From: Antilocapra americana
Taxonomy: Eukaryota; Chordata; Mammalia; Artiodactyla; Antilocapridae
Direction: 5' to 3'
Assembly (NCBI GenBank): GCA_007570785.1
Contig: ML664161.1
Coordinates: 43,603,418 to 43,667,417, forward strand
DNA length: 64,000 nucleotides
Shown here: in pieces, positions 38,101-51,613 of the stretch
Layout of the letters: every line of letters starts with the position of its first letter
How positions within the stretch are numbered: position 1 is the first letter of the stretch
Made by a program: the position numbers and the translations under genes
Notes under the pieces: generated by a model
Databases searched by the model: none
What the model saw: the letters and a program-made list of their open reading frames with translations, nothing else
Told to the model about the DNA's origin: nothing

Positions 38101-38185
38101 TGAACTGGCTCGTTCCGCCTGGGCAAAGCCTCCTGGGAGTGGTGGTTCGGCTGCGCCCCACACCTACGTCCCTTGTGGGCAGAAG

Positions 38186-38199
38186 AACTACAACTCCCA
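38186..38199 (+). promoter_or_regulatory. ZNF143-type motif
   Basis: AACTACAACTCCCA matches the core of the ACTACAAYTCCC promoter motif bound by ZNF143, frequent in bidirectional housekeeping promoters near the transcription start. It is 76 bp upstream of the CCDC191 ATG. Confidence 0.6.
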
Positions 38200-38274
38200 C
38201 GGAGACTCGGAAGCAGCCTAGGCAGAGGAGCGGTTGTTTCAGGTTTGGCCGTAGTCCGAGCCAGAACCTGGAAA

Positions 38275-38367
38275 ATGTTGCTGGCGCCCCAGGACAGGTC
38301 CTCCTCCAGGAAGAGGACGGGGCTGAATCGCTGGAAACAGTTTACAAGGAAGCCGAGTCCCACCAAG
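38275..38367 (+). CDS. CCDC191: CCDC191 exon 1 (aa 1-31)
   Basis: ATG at 38275 with A at -3 begins MLLAPQDRSSSRKRTGLNRW and ends KQFTRKPSPTK, matching the basic N-terminus I recall for CCDC191. The donor CCAAG|GTGATC follows 38367, phase 0. The open frame runs on past the donor, but that is intron. The 5' UTR probably starts around 38200, downstream of the ZNF143-type motif. Confidence 0.9.
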
Positions 38368-40477
38368 GTGATCCATTCCTATCGGGAGCTCGTGGAGAGA
38401 GGCGGGGAGGCGGGGACCAGCCCTGAGGACAGCTGCAGCGCCACCTGCGCTTCCTTCCTCTTCCCTCCGGGGCATCCTTACCTGGCCGGTCCTCGTCAGG
38501 ACCGACCCTGTGTCTGCCTTGCCCTGATGAAGGGAGCCTAGGGATTTGGGGAATTGGTTGCCTTAAGGCTTTGATGGGCAGTGTCTTGAAAGAACCGTTT
38601 CCATCTAACGCTTTTCTCAAAAACCGGAGAATCTTAATAGTACCCATCCCTGTGAAGAGAATTCCAGAGCTATTTCTTCACCCCACTACGCCTGTTTTAG
38701 GGAAGTCCCCGCAAGGTTTCATTTCTTCTTCTTCTTTTTTAATGTTTTACATGTCATAGGCACCTGTTCTTTGTTGGAGGGGTAAGATTGTCACCTTAAA
38801 TCCTCTACTTCATGTCCCTCTCCTAGGTTTACATAAAATCTGTAAAATGAACTAAGGAATGCAAGTGGATATTGAATATATCAGTACTTAATTCACTTGA
38901 AATTCTCTAAATTCAAGCAGCAATCAAAAAATAGATGCTCTTTATATTTGTCCCTTTTTTTGATGCCTTAGCTGCTAAAGAGATGGAAAACTGAGAACCC
39001 CACTGTAAACTTGTAACGTGTAAATGACAAGTGCAAAGTCCCAGTGACACGGTGTGTGCTTTTCACAGACTACTTTTAACGTCACGGAAATAAATGTTTT
39101 ACATGTAAGTAAATGGGAGTACCAAATGGAAATCTTAGCTTTCAGCTCCAGAGCAGCTTCACAGCTGTTTTCACCCTTAATTTACACCTCCTTAAAAACT
39201 ATTGTGTAGACATGTGGCCTTTCTTTGTAGACATGAGGCCACTAGGCATTTGTGCTTGCAGATTATTCTAAATATACCAGCTAAATAATGCACTGGACAT
39301 ACTCTACTTAGTGAATATCTTGCCCCAGGTGCTGGTAGGTACAGACTGGAGCATTAGAGAGACTTGGAAACAGCACCTGCTTCTATCGGGCAGGTTCTAT
39401 AATAGATTGGATCCAAAATAGGTTATGACTGTAAACTTGATGGTGAAAGGTAAAAACTGGGGACAATTTGGGGACCCCAAAAGGAAAGATTTTTGCTGCT
39501 AATGTTCATTTCTACTGCCTGCAGGATAGAAAGGTAAAAACACAATTGAGCTACTTGGGGCTCAATTGTGTTTGAATAGGATCAGCTGTTTCTTTGTTGC
39601 AGCAACAAAATTATTCAGCAGTACAGCTGCATTATTAGTTATTTGTAAGGTGCTTTGAAGGGAAAGTGTTATGTAAGTGAAGATAGTATTATACCTTTCC
39701 CTCCTCCGTGTGTCAGTATGCTAGTTTAAATATTCCTTTATTTATTTAAAAAACCACCTGAATTATTAGCACAGCAAGTACCTCTCTTTGTTAAGTGACT
39801 ATTGGAGGGAATTCTGCAAACTTCTGAGAGTTACAAAGAGTGAAGAAAGAAGTTGTTCTGCAGATCTGATTTCTAATTTCAGATTAATATCTGACTGGCC
39901 TGGGTAGAAATTTATGTGATTTCTGTTTCATTTTCTGCTCTCTAAAACAGTAGATGATTGGTTATCTCTCACTCCACCCCCCAGTTGTTATAGGACCAAA
40001 CAGTATCCCTGCTTTAGGTAAATACAGGTTACTCCTGAAAAGAGAGACCTAAGGAAAGGCACACATCTTTCTCCAAGCAGATTTACTTTCACGGCACTTG
40101 AATAATCTGACTAATCAGTGCTTATTTGGGTTTTTATAAGGAATATTATATGCGACATTCCTCTATCTTAGCTCTTAACCGTGGGGAGCTTTAAAAAAGT
40201 ACACGTGGGCCCTACCCCAGACCAATTAAATCAGAATCTGGAGCTGGACCTCGGTAAGAGGTGAAAACAGTCAGAAGATGTTCCAGAAAAGGCTTCATGT
40301 TTTTTCTCCTGCTGGCATTCTGTGTTTTTTTGTTGCTGAACTTCCTAATGAAATGCTTTGGGCACAGACTAAGGAACACTTTCCCACATGCTTTAATTAG
40401 AAGGACAAAATGGATTAAAACGGCAAAGTTGATAGATATATTGCTGTGCACTAATATTTTGTATATATTATCAACAG
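38368..40477 (+). other. CCDC191 intron 1
   Basis: GT-AG intron. The first 150 bp remain GC-rich. No repeat was firmly recognised; a short inverted pair around 39540-39575 (CACAATTGAG and CTCAATTGTG) is visible. Confidence 0.8.
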
Positions 40478-40516
40478 CCTGTGTTTGACCCTGACAATGT
40501 GGAACACTGGATTAAG
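40478..40516 (+). CDS. CCDC191: CCDC191 exon 2 (13-codon small exon)
   Basis: A 39-nt exon between the acceptor TATCAACAG and donor TTAAG|GTAAGG, phase 0 on both sides. It encodes PVFDPDNVEHWIK, a segment I recognise from CCDC191. It is symmetric, so skipping would keep the frame. Confidence 0.88.
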
Positions 40517-41261
40517 GTAAGGATATTTCATAATTAAGATAGAGAATTAAGAGTCACACATAATCATGTGGAATAGGAATAGTAATAGGTCTCCATTTTG
40601 CATATATTTTGCTGTTTTCATTCCCATTGGACTATGAGTATATATATATATATTAGTTTTATATTTTAGTACATTGTCTTGATTTTGTTGCTTCTCATAA
40701 AAGTACGAATGACAAGATAACATCCCTTTCAAATGCCATGAGGATCATATGAAGAGGATTAAAGGACAGGGGAAGAGAAGCCTTAGGAGAGGACATTGTG
40801 GACTTCGCCAGATAATTGGAAAGAACATACTGCTGTAGCTACATTGACCTGTGAGACCAATTCAGTAGGTAAAAACTGTGCATGCATCACAAGTTAGAAT
40901 CTTCTAATGATTGGAGCCATCCAAAACTGGAGTGGGCATTCTTGTAAAGAGGTGATTTTCTCTCACTGGAGGTATTCAAGTGGATTCTAAACGGTCACTC
41001 AATGTTAGGACTATTGAGGAATATATTTGTGTGTTTAGTCAGGGATGGGGGAGCCGATTGGGTTAGATAACCTCTGAGGTCTCTTCCAGGCCTGAGATGT
41101 ATGTTTCAGTACCAAGTACCATTTAAGTTCAAAGTACTGTTAAACCGCTTCAGGTGCCTCCAAGTGTCATTTTGGCAGCTTGCCATACTCATTTGTGCAC
41201 CACATGTTTCAAAATCATGCAGTATTTTCCTGGGAAAATATCCTTCTGCCTGTTAGTATTT

Positions 41262-41407
41262 TTTTTTCTTTTCTTTTTTTTTTTTTTATTATTGTTTTTG
41301 CCATACATTGTCATGATATCACCATGGGTTTACATATGCTTCCCCTCCGGATCCCCCCTCCCTCCTCCCTCCCCCCCGGGAAATCTCGCTGCACCAGTCC
41401 CGAGCCC
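41262..41407 (-). mobile_element. L1 3' stub, severely 5'-truncated
   Basis: A T-rich run (poly-A of the minus-strand element) followed by about 120 bp identical in type to the 3' UTR at 62351-62468, including the C-rich tract near 41350-41380. GTTAGTATTTT occurs at 41252-41262 and 41408-41418 as target duplication. Confidence 0.88.
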
Positions 41408-41515
41408 GTTAGTATTTTGAAGAGCTGTTACTTATCTAAATTGACAGCCATTATGAGCTCCAGTCTAGATGGAACCTAGGCCCGATATAACCATTTTTTC
41501 ATGGTTAACTGTATT

Positions 41516-41647
41516 CAGCTAAGTCTGCTAAGTCGCTTCAGTCGTGTCCAACTCTGTCTGACCCCATAGATGGCAGCCCACCAGGCTCCCCCGTCCCTGG
41601 GATTTTCCAGGCAAGAGTACTGGAATGGGGTGCCATCACCTTCTCCA
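41516..41647 (-). mobile_element. Bov-A SINE monomer with 13-bp target duplication
   Basis: AAGTCGCTTCAGTCGTGTCC to CACCTTCTCCA, antisense Bov-A. GGTTAACTGTATT occurs exactly at 41503-41515 and 41648-41660. Confidence 0.92.
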
Positions 41648-41804
41648 GGTTAACTGTATTAAGTTTTTGATAATTATAAATATTTACCCAGTATTTATTA
41701 AGTTCCTACTAAGTACTAGCCCACTGTGTTGGGCACTGGAAGTATAACAGTGCACGGGACAGGTACAGTTTCTGCCTTTTCAGAGTTTACAGTCTGTGCT
41801 GTGT

Positions 41805-42021
41805 GTGTGCTCAGTCACTTCAGTCATGTCCAGCTCTTTGCAACCGCATGGACTGTAGCCTGCCAGGCTCCTCTTTCCATGGAATCTTCCAGGCAAGAAT
41901 ACTGAAATGGTTTGCCATTTCCTACTCCAGGGGATCTTCCTGACCCAAGGATAAAATCTGAGTCTCCTGTGTCTCCTGCATTGCAGGCAGATTCTTTACC
42001 ACTGCACCACCTGGGAAGCCC
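41805..42021 (-). mobile_element. Bov-tA SINE, antisense
   Basis: GTGCTCAGTCACTTCAGTCA, the CCTGCCAGGCTCCTCTTTCC region and TGCAGGCAGATTCTTTACCA to ACCTGGGAAGCCC in order. It abuts the BovB 3' end at 42022. Confidence 0.9.
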
Positions 42022-42606
42022 AGTCTCTCAGTCATGTCCGACTCTTTGCGACCCCATGAACCGCAGCATGCCGGGCCTCCCTGTCCATCACCAACTCCCG
42101 GAGTCCACCCAAACCCATGTCCATTGAGTAGGTGATGCCATCCAACCATCTCATCCTCTATCGTCCCCTTCTCCTCCTGCCCTCAACCTTTCCCAGCATC
42201 AGGGTCTTTTCAAATGAATCAGCTCTTTGCATCAGGTGGCCAAAGTATTGGAGTTTCAGCTTCAACATCAGTCCTTCCAATGAACACCCAGGACTGATCT
42301 CCTTTAGGATGGACTGGTTGGATCTCCTTGCAGTCCAAGGGACTCTCAAGAGTGTTCTCCAACACGACAGTTCAAAAGCATCAATTCTTCAGCGCTCAGC
42401 TTTCTTTATAGTCCAACTCTCACATCCATACATGACCACTGGAAAAACCATAGCCTTGACTAGATGGACCTTTGTTGGCAAAGTAATGTCTCTGCGTTTT
42501 AATATGCTGTCTAGGTTGGTCATAATTTTCCTTCCAAGTAGTAAGTGTCTTTTAATTTCATTGCTGCAGTCACCATCTGCAGTGATTTTGAAGCCCAGGA
42601 AAATAA
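42022..42606 (-). mobile_element. BovB LINE, 5'-truncated (0.6 kb)
   Basis: Antisense BovB 3' end from TCTCAGTCATGTCCGACTCT to the CCCAGGAAAATAAAGT region. It covers only the C-terminal part of the protein and the 3' tail. Confidence 0.9.
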
Positions 42607-44271
42607 AGTTTATAGTTCAGTGGGGGCTAAACAACTTACTTGAAACTCTTCAGAGAATTAAGGATGTGGTTGAAGTCCCTGGGGTGGGGCACTCATACAG
42701 ATGGGGCCAGGGAAGCTTCCTTGCTCCTACAAAAGGCCTGACTTAGGAGACAGTAAGATGGGTCCACCAAGCCCACTCCCCAGACTACATCAAGCTCAGC
42801 TTGTGTATCAGTGTAGAAAGTTGCAGTACCAAACCCTTCCTGGGCTTGATTGTGTGTTACCATCTCCTCCAGAGGGGAAGATTAAAGTAAAATAGAAAGA
42901 TAAAATTCTGCTCTGTTTGTACCATTTTCATCTTTCATGCAGTTATCAGCTAGCTTCACTTGGTTAGATTTTATCATTCCTCTAAAACTTCTGCAGTAGC
43001 TCATTCTCCATTATACCCTCAAATCATCCCTGTCTTGAAAAAAAATAGTCTTCATTTCATCCCACAGTCATTTTCTTTTCCAGTGTCTTTGAACTGGACT
43101 TGTATAGTCTAATACAGCCTAGACTTCTTGCTTTTGTGTTCTTATTGTCCTCTTGTGTCCAGAATTATTTTCCTTCAGTTTCTAGTTCTTACCACTAACA
43201 GAAAGTTGTCATAAATGACTTCCTGACTAAATACAGTGGTCTCTTCTTTGTCCTTTTAACTTTTTAAGATTGTTTGATACAGTTATCACTTCTTTTATGC
43301 TAGAAATTCTCTCTTCCATTATCTTTTTGTGACACTGTCTCCTCTGGTTTTTCTCAATACCTTTCTGTTCACTTCTCTGTCTTCTTGTCTGTTCCCTAAT
43401 ATTATCCAAACTCTGAGTATACCTTAAACAGTTACAACTCTAGACTAAGACTTCCAAATCCAGTTGAGTGGGCCACTCGTTCAAAATAGAAGAGGGGGCC
43501 ATATATGGGAAGGACGTGGAATGTGGAACGTGGTGAAGATGGTGAAAGGACTTCCCTCGGGACACAAAACGAAGATCACTCAGTAGAACTGGAACTTGGC
43601 TGAAGCAGGGAATCATTATTTTTTGTGATACCCAGAACTGGTAGATCAGATTGATGCAGGCTTCAAGGTTTTCATTGGAGAGGCAAGGAACAAGACATTT
43701 GAGGCTTATGTAAGATAGCAGGTGAATATCCACACAGAGTAGGAAAGGGAGGGGACCCTGTAAAGGATTCTTAGGTTGGGAGAAGGAGCGGGTATACGGT
43801 GACTAGAGGGCTTGGTTAGGTGCAACACCACTGTATGGATTAGGAGTCAAAAAAGGAGATGAAGAGGAGGTTGATAGGGGGAGAAGGGGTTATCAGCATT
43901 TGATTTGAACAAGGAAAATTTTGTGACATGGTTGAGGATGATCATGTCATTGAGTTGCTAAAATGCAGTTGAGAAACCTGTTGGCGTAAAAGAGATCAAG
44001 CTAACTTTGAGGCTGAAATGTTGGTAAGTCATTCTCAGGGACATTGCAGTCACTTAGAGTCAGGCAGATGCTTGGTAGAAATATGAATCTAGGTGCTGGT
44101 CACTCAACTGCAACAGTCCATCTCAACTTACAATTCATCTTCATCCTGATTTAATAGAATGACTCATCTTCTTACTCCAGTGTATTTGGCTACTTTGAGC
44201 GTTCTAAACATTTCCGCTGGGTCAATTCTCTACTCTTGGAACCTTTGGTAATCCTGCATGCTATCGTATAA

Positions 44272-44476
44272 GTAAGTGTTAGTTGCTCAGTCGTGTCTGA
44301 CTCTTTGTGACCCTACGGACTATAGCCCACCAGGCTCCTCTGTCCATGGAATTTATCAGGCAAGAACACTGGAGTGGATTGCCATTTGCTTCTCCAGGGG
44401 ATCTTCCCAATCCCGGGAAAGAAACCAGGTCTCCTGCACTGCAGGTATATTCTTAACCATCTGAGGCACCAGGGAA
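44272..44476 (-). mobile_element. Bov-tA SINE, antisense
   Basis: GTTGCTCAGTCGTGTCTGAC, CACCAGGCTCCTCTGTCCAT and TGAGGCACCAGGGAAGAG in order. Confidence 0.9.
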
Positions 44477-44834
44477 GAGGCAGTAAATTCTAGAGTGGCC
44501 TCTATCAATCTCCCTGGAATATCAATCTCCCTGTAACAGCCCTTTTACTCTTATACTGCATGACGCCTATCAGGCCAGTCTCCTTCCCCTCTATGAAGTA
44601 AGTCTTCCTTTTGCTTTTTTTAATGATGATCCCCAGCTTGGAATACCCTCTCTCTTGGAGGCCAGTCCACATCTTTCCCTTAAATCTCAGCTTGAGACAC
44701 CTCTCTCAGTGAACAACCCCTCACTCCCCTTACCCTCGTAATCCTATCTTCTGTACTCCTTTCCTTGGAGTGATGTTGGCATTCGTGCACACAGATACAG
44801 TGTCAAACATTTACTTTTTTACAGAGTGATTAAG

Positions 44835-44955
44835 TGGACATAAGTTTGAGCAAGCTCCAGGCAATGGTGAAGGAGAGGGACTCCTGGCATGCTGCAGTCC
44901 ATGGGGTTGCAAAGAGTCGAACATGACTTCACTGAACAACAACAGCAGCAGCAAC
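44835..44955 (+). mobile_element. Short BovB-derived 3' piece (Bov-A-like)
   Basis: TGGACATAAGTTTGAGCAAG, GCATGCTGCAGTCCATGGGG and GCAAAGAGTCGAACATGACT then an AACAGCAGCAGC tail. AGTGATTAAG at 44825-44834 and 44956-44965 is a target duplication. Confidence 0.82.
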
Positions 44956-46943
44956 AGTGATTAAGAAGGAATCGGGCACTTTCAAAAAATACGTTACTCA
45001 GAAAACTGTTATATAGGGACATGCAGTTTGCACATGGGAATTTGTCAAAAAACTCGTGTGTGTACCTGACAGCCTTGGGGAAATGAAGGAGTGCATTACA
45101 GAGCTGCCATTTCTGCATCAATGGCAACAGGCTACACAGGGTCTGTAGTGGGTAATGTAATCAGTGTGTGCCGTGGGACATAAGGAACACATGTTTAACA
45201 TTTATATGATCACTAGACTCACTGAGACAGTTCCTTTACAAATTACATCCTCATGGCATAACCAATGAGTAAGAAACTTTTGAAGATGTTCAGTTGTTTT
45301 AATCACCTTGTATTGCTTTAAGACTGTTCTTAAGTTGTTTATTGCACACATGGCACATGTAACCAAAACTAAAGTGAACTCTTTGGGAACAGAAGCTTTT
45401 AGTTTTGTTTCCCCCTTAATGTCCACAGCCCTGGGAACAAAGTTAGCCTTTAATCAATTTGTTTAAAGAATAAGTTGCTAAATAGACACAGGAGACCTCT
45501 CCAGTCTCTTATGTATTTAAATTGAAAAAAAAAAAGATGGTAAGAATATAATGTTTTAAGACAAGGAATTACAGAGATTATTTCTAATCCTTACTATCAT
45601 CTATCATTTTTTTCCCCACAAATCTTCATTGTAAGTGACAGCCCAAACATTTTCTTTGTTAGAGCCAAGCACACATTTCTCTTTACTCCCTGACTTGCCA
45701 GTACCAAACTTTGCCCTTCTTTAGTACCGAAATCAGTCTTCCTTCTCCCGTCTCCAGGCTGTCTTTCTCCTAAGAATCTGCACAGATTCCAACTCAGGTG
45801 AGATTATGTGTCATGGAAAGTTATTTTTTCTTTCACCTGCAGCCTGAAGAAATACATCTACAACCCTGTTTTTGTTCTTTATATTTTGTTTATGGATATT
45901 GGTTTTAAAAAAGTAGAGTTGATATATTTATTTGTATATTATTTACAAACATATGTGTCTATGTATGTATACGCATGGAGACACATACAGTATATGTGAA
46001 ATTCATCTCTCTGCCTTAGAATTTAAGGACCTTAAAAGGAAGGACTAGGTACCAAGCATATCGTGACGCTTAAGTAAAGAATGTATAACAACAGCATTGA
46101 CTTGGGCCTGTTAGAGGTTCTCAAAGAGAACAGATCTCTTCAGAGTAACCTTATGAAGGCCAAGGATACTTTCTTGACTCTCTCCCTGGTTAGACCATTT
46201 TTATTCTGATTTGTATTTTGTCCCATATGTTCTATTTTGACCTCTTTTCCAAGTTACCTTGATGTTTCAACTTTATTCCTCTGCTTCTAATCAAGACTTA
46301 CCATATGAAATCCTTAAAAATTTAAAAGGTCAAGCCCATGACAAGTTTTGAGCATGCAGGTAAACCAAAATGTCAAGAGTTTGCCCACCTCTGCCAGTCC
46401 CTTCCCCATTCCTGTGAATTTGGCCATGTTTTTTACTAGATTTTCACTGTTGAGTTAACATTCTGAATTACTACAGTTCAGTGACCCTTTATCCCAATTT
46501 TATTAGTTTGCCTGATATGTAATGGGAAGTTTCTTTCAGGGGTAGGAATCTGAAGTGTAGCTACCTGCTTCTAGTTCACATTCATATACAAGTGCTAGTG
46601 GCATGGAAACTATTAATAATAAGCTATTGTATATTTTTTAAATATCCAGGTGTCAGGATCCCATTACTAATGCTCTAAACAAAAGTCATCTAAAGCTTAA
46701 AACACCCTTTTATTCAAATATAAACATTATGAGCTCCTTAAAACTTTGTAAAATGCTGCAATTAATTTCATATTTAATGAATGAAATAATTTAGGGTGGA
46801 TGTTTAAACCTCAGAGTATCTTTTAAAATGGAAAAAATAAAGTATCTTGGTAGTTGGTAGAAAATCAGAATCTTGAATAGGACAGAAATCTTCTAACCCT
46901 GAAGAAAGTTGTCATCTTGGTGGATTTTTTTTCTCTTTTAAAG

Positions 46944-47082
46944 AGAGTGGAGAAAGCTTCAGAATTTGCAGTTTCTCAAGTATTTTCTGCTGGAAATTCA
47001 GATTTATCTGGAAGGCTTTGGGGCCAACTTGTAGATTTGGAAATGCCTGAGCAAATAGAAGATCATGAAGTCTACGCAGAAG
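46944..47082 (+). CDS. CCDC191: CCDC191 exon 3
   Basis: The acceptor TCTTTTAAAG follows a pyrimidine tract and the donor AGAAG|GTAAGA ends the exon. It encodes RVEKASEFAVSQVFSAGNSD and continues to EQIEDHEVYAE. It leaves phase 1, completed as Ala by exon 4. The RVEKASEF start joins exactly to exon 2 HWIK. Confidence 0.92.
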
Positions 47083-49644
47083 GTAAGAAAATACATTGGG
47101 AGTACAACTTACTAAAGGATAATGAATTTCAGAGTACAGAACGAAAGTGTTACTTTCTCTTGTTCTTAATTTTTGTTTACTTCTACTCTCCTAAAGCTAA
47201 TTTATTCTGGAATTACTTAAGGCCTGTTGTGTCTCTTGAAATAGAATCACATCCAAAGGCAGATTTGAAATAACACAGATATCTAGTATGTGTAAGATAC
47301 TGATCTTGTGGTACTAAGGGCAGCTTGTTAACTTGATCTGGTATCATCCAGATAATTTGATCACAAGTTTATAAATCAGCTTTGTTCCTTAGCAAAGGAG
47401 AAAGTATTTACTCCTCTGGAATCAGTATTGTAGTTACTGAAGCCCTAGGGAACTCCCTGTTTCAAGATGAAGAGATTGAGGGGAACCAGCAAAGAAGACT
47501 GGAAAGGAGAGGCCCTTGAGGTAGGAGGAAAGTCAGAGTGCCATATCCTGGAAGCCAGTTTTCATTTGAATTATTTATGTCTCCAGTTTTTCAGATTATT
47601 TCTTCATTTATTCAACATATACATTAAATTGTTATTCTGTGTAAGGTACTGTTTTATGCTTTGGAAGAGCAAGTTATGAACAAGGGATGAAGTTCTTGCT
47701 TTCATGGAGTATGCATTCTAGAGTGGGAATAAAGAAAATGAAAAACAAAAGGTCAGATAGTGATAAGTCATCTGAGTTTGGATCTAAGTAACAAGAAAGA
47801 GCCACGCTAGCTGTGATGGCGGAAGAGCATCCCAGGCATTGGGAAAGGTCACATTAAGACTTAAAGTACAGGTGTGGTGTGCTAGAGGGACTGAAGGAAG
47901 ACCAGTACTGCTGGAGCTTCCCAACGGAGAGAGCTTGCAGAAGGGCCTTCTCGGCGGAAAGAATTTAGAGTGTATTCTGAGTATGAGCAGGTATCATTGA
48001 AGAGTTTTATTTTTTTATTAATTATTATTTTAACATCTTTGAAGAGCTTTAAGCAGAGGTACAGAAGGATCTTTTCTTAATATATGAAGACTGAATTACA
48101 GGGTGGGAAAAGGAGACTAGGAGAGACCATTACAGTGGTCTATGTGTGCTCTAATGACACTTGGTCTCAGGTAGTTGGTGGGACTGGAGGTGGCAAAAGG
48201 AGATTTATTCAGAAATTGGCAAGGCTATATCTTACCCTACCCATTCTCCCACACCCCCCTATAGAAATACACAATATACTTTAGTCACTCAAGATTTCCA
48301 AGAACTCCTGCATTTTAAAAAAAAAAAAGTTTACTTACCCCATTTCCCAAGTTTCTTACACCTGGACTTTTTTTATCTTGAAATACATATTAATATCCTG
48401 AGAAACTTTAGAGACTATTAGTGGATGAATAAAACATGGTTTTTAATGGTTTATATCCTTTTTTGCCCCTCTCATCAACCTGCTGTTAATATTCAGTAAG
48501 AACTAGTGATCTGGGGAAAACACTTTGAGAAATTCTGCTTTAGGGTGGGCTTCAAGCCTCTAATCCAACATGAAGTGTTCCTACAGTTGAACCCTCCAAG
48601 GGTCTCCTTCTCGTTCATTGTCTTTTTGGAGCACTTCATTGTAAATCTCTATTTGCTAATGAATGGCATTTAGTAGATGCAAATGATTTTACACATAAAT
48701 GATTATATATATAAATATTATGAACTGTTATAAATGGAGTTACTCAAATATCTGCTCCATTTATTTACTTTCCTCCGAAAGCCAGTAGTGTCTGTTGCTA
48801 GTATACTTTATAAACTTAGTTTCTACCTCTTTGATTCATTTTTTTCTACTTTACATTTCATGCCTTCCTATCTATGTTAAATGTCTTTTAGCATCATTTA
48901 TGCACTCCATTCCCTTAGAGGTGTGCAATAATGATAATAACCATGACGAAGAATGCTAAAATAAACATTTTTCTTCTTTGAAAATCCCCATACCCTCTCT
49001 GCAAGAGCGGTATGGTAATGATGCTAATGAAGTTAATGCTAAATTTTCTCTCATGCCCCTACATTTAAGAAGATTTTCTGGATTTCACTAAGAAAGAAAT
49101 GGAGTTGGATTCCAGAAAATCACACTCCAGTTTTTCTACTCCCTCAAAGTGGGTCTCTCCTTCCTAGTTGGCCTGCCTGGTTCTGCCTTAGGTCTTCAAC
49201 CACTAGAAGCTAGAGTTCCATGGGGCTTAGTCCTTGCACCAGCTCTCTGTCCACCTTCCTCCTTTGGCGATCTCATCCTCTCTGTCTCTACATAGTATCT
49301 GTATGCTGACAACACCTATGTTTATTTCTTCAGCTTGGTTCTGTCCCTGGCAACCCAGATAATATAGCCAACACCTCCTTGAATCCCTATTTGAATATCT
49401 CTTAAGCATTTCAAACCTAACTCATCTAAAGCTGAATTCCTCATCTTCCATCCAGATCTATTGCTCCCTGTTTGTTCCCTGTCTTGGTAAATGACATCTC
49501 CATCCTGTAGTTACTTAGGCCAAAAAATGTATACGTTTCTTTCTTATATCACATATCCAGGCCATAAGCAAATCATTTCAGCTTCACCTCAAAACATTAT
49601 TTTCTAGAATCTGAGCATGTTTAATACTGCCACTTCAGGTCTAG

Positions 49645-50797
49645 AGATCAAATTGCCAACATCTGCTGGATTATCGAAAAAGCAGGAGAGTTCCAGTAAA
49701 ACATCTACTTCTGCTTTATTGACTATGTCAAAGCCTTGGACTGTGTGGATCACAATAAACTGTGGAAAATTCTTAAAGAGATGGGAATACCAGACCACCT
49801 GACCTGTCTCTTGAGAAATCTGTATGCAGGTCAGGAAGCAACAGTTAGAACTGGACATGAAACAACAGACTTGTTCCAAATAGGAAAAGGAGTACGTCAA
49901 GGCTGTATATTGTCACTCTACTTATTTAACTTATTTGCAGAGTACATCATGAGAAACGCTGGGCTGGAAGAAGCACAAGCTGGAATCAAGATTGCTGGGA
50001 GAAATATCAGTAACCTCAGATATGCAGATGACACCACCCTTATGGCAGAAAGTGAAGAGGAACTAAAAAGCCACTGATGAAAGTGAAAGAGGAGAGTGAA
50101 AAAGATGGCTTAAAGCTCAACATTGAGAAAACTAAGATCATGGCATCTGGTCCCATCACTTCATGGGAAATAGATGGGGAAACAGTGTCAGACTTTATTT
50201 TTCTGGGCTCCAAAATCACTGCAGATGGTGATTGCAGCCATGAAATTAAAAGACGCTTGCTCCTCGGAAGGAAAGTTATGACCAACCTAGACAGCATATT
50301 AAAAAGCAGAGATATTACTTTGCCAACAAAGGTCCGTCTAGTCAAGGCTATGGTTTTTCCAGTGGTCATGTATGGATGTGAGAGTTGGACAGTGGAGAAA
50401 GCTGAGCGCCGAAGAATTGATGCTTTTGAACTGTGGTGTTGGAGAAGACTCTTGAGAGGCCCTTGGACTGCAAGGAGATCCAACTAGTCCATCCTAGAGG
50501 AGATCAGTCCTGGGTGTTCATTGGAAGGACTGATGTTGAAGCCTGAAACTCCAGTACTTTGGCCACCTCATGTGAAGAGTTGACTCATTGGAAAAGACCC
50601 TAATGCGGGAAAGGATCGGGGGCAGGAGGAGAAGGGGATGACAGAGGATGAGGTGGCCGGATGGTATCACAGACTCAATGGACATGGGTTTGGGTGGACT
50701 CTGGGAGTTGGTGATGGACAGGGAGGCATGGCGTGCTTCGGATCATGGGGTCGCAAAGAATCGGACATGACTGAGCAACTGAACTGAACTGAACTGA
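49645..50797 (+). mobile_element. BovB LINE, 5'-truncated (1.15 kb)
   Basis: Plus strand, from inside the reverse transcriptase to the GAACTGAACTGAACTGA tail. The YADD box is intact (NLRYADDTTLM), but a frameshift near 50076 and others break the frame. ACTTCAGGTCTAG at 49632-49644 and 50798-50810 is the target duplication. Confidence 0.94.
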
Positions 50798-50805
50798 ACT
50801 TCAGG

Positions 50806-50835
50806 TCTAGGAGAGATACAAATATCTCTCCTAGA
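50806..50835. repeat. Perfect 13-bp hairpin at insertion site
   Basis: TCTAGGAGAGATA, a CAAA loop, then TATCTCTCCTAGA. The left arm begins inside the BovB target duplication and the right arm lies mostly inside the pseudogene target duplication. Confidence 0.95.
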
Positions 50836-50841
50836 TATTTG

Positions 50842-51613
<772 letters not shown>

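Larger units (their letters stand above)
37875..38274. promoter_or_regulatory. Bidirectional CpG-rich promoter of QTRT2 and CCDC191
   Basis: The interval between the QTRT2 exon 1 donor and the CCDC191 ATG is only about 400 bp. It is clearly richer in GC and CpG than the flanking DNA. It has no TATA box in a sensible place but carries CCAAT, CRE-like, E-box, GC-box, RFX X-box and ZNF143-type motifs, listed separately. The head-to-head gene pair with no room for two separate promoters makes shared control likely. The transcription starts themselves are inferred. Confidence 0.85.
40517..46943 (+). other. CCDC191 intron 2
   Basis: GT-AG intron of 6.4 kb with an L1 stub, four SINE pieces and a BovB, listed separately. 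An AT run lies at 40640-40653. 42900-44270 and 44970-46940 show nothing firm apart from possible L2 traces near 44500-44790. Confidence 0.8.

Noticed and set aside
38139..38541. Overlapping plus and minus frames of 95-197 codons in the promoter region
   Set aside because: GC-rich island DNA has few stops. Only the CCDC191 exon 1 reading matches a known protein and ends at a good donor.
40640..40653. AT-dinucleotide run as a functional element
   Set aside because: A short simple repeat with no sign of function.
43227..43409. Minus-strand frame with charged, helix-like composition
   Set aside because: It has no family resemblance and no splice context, and the composition is explained by the pyrimidine-rich plus strand.
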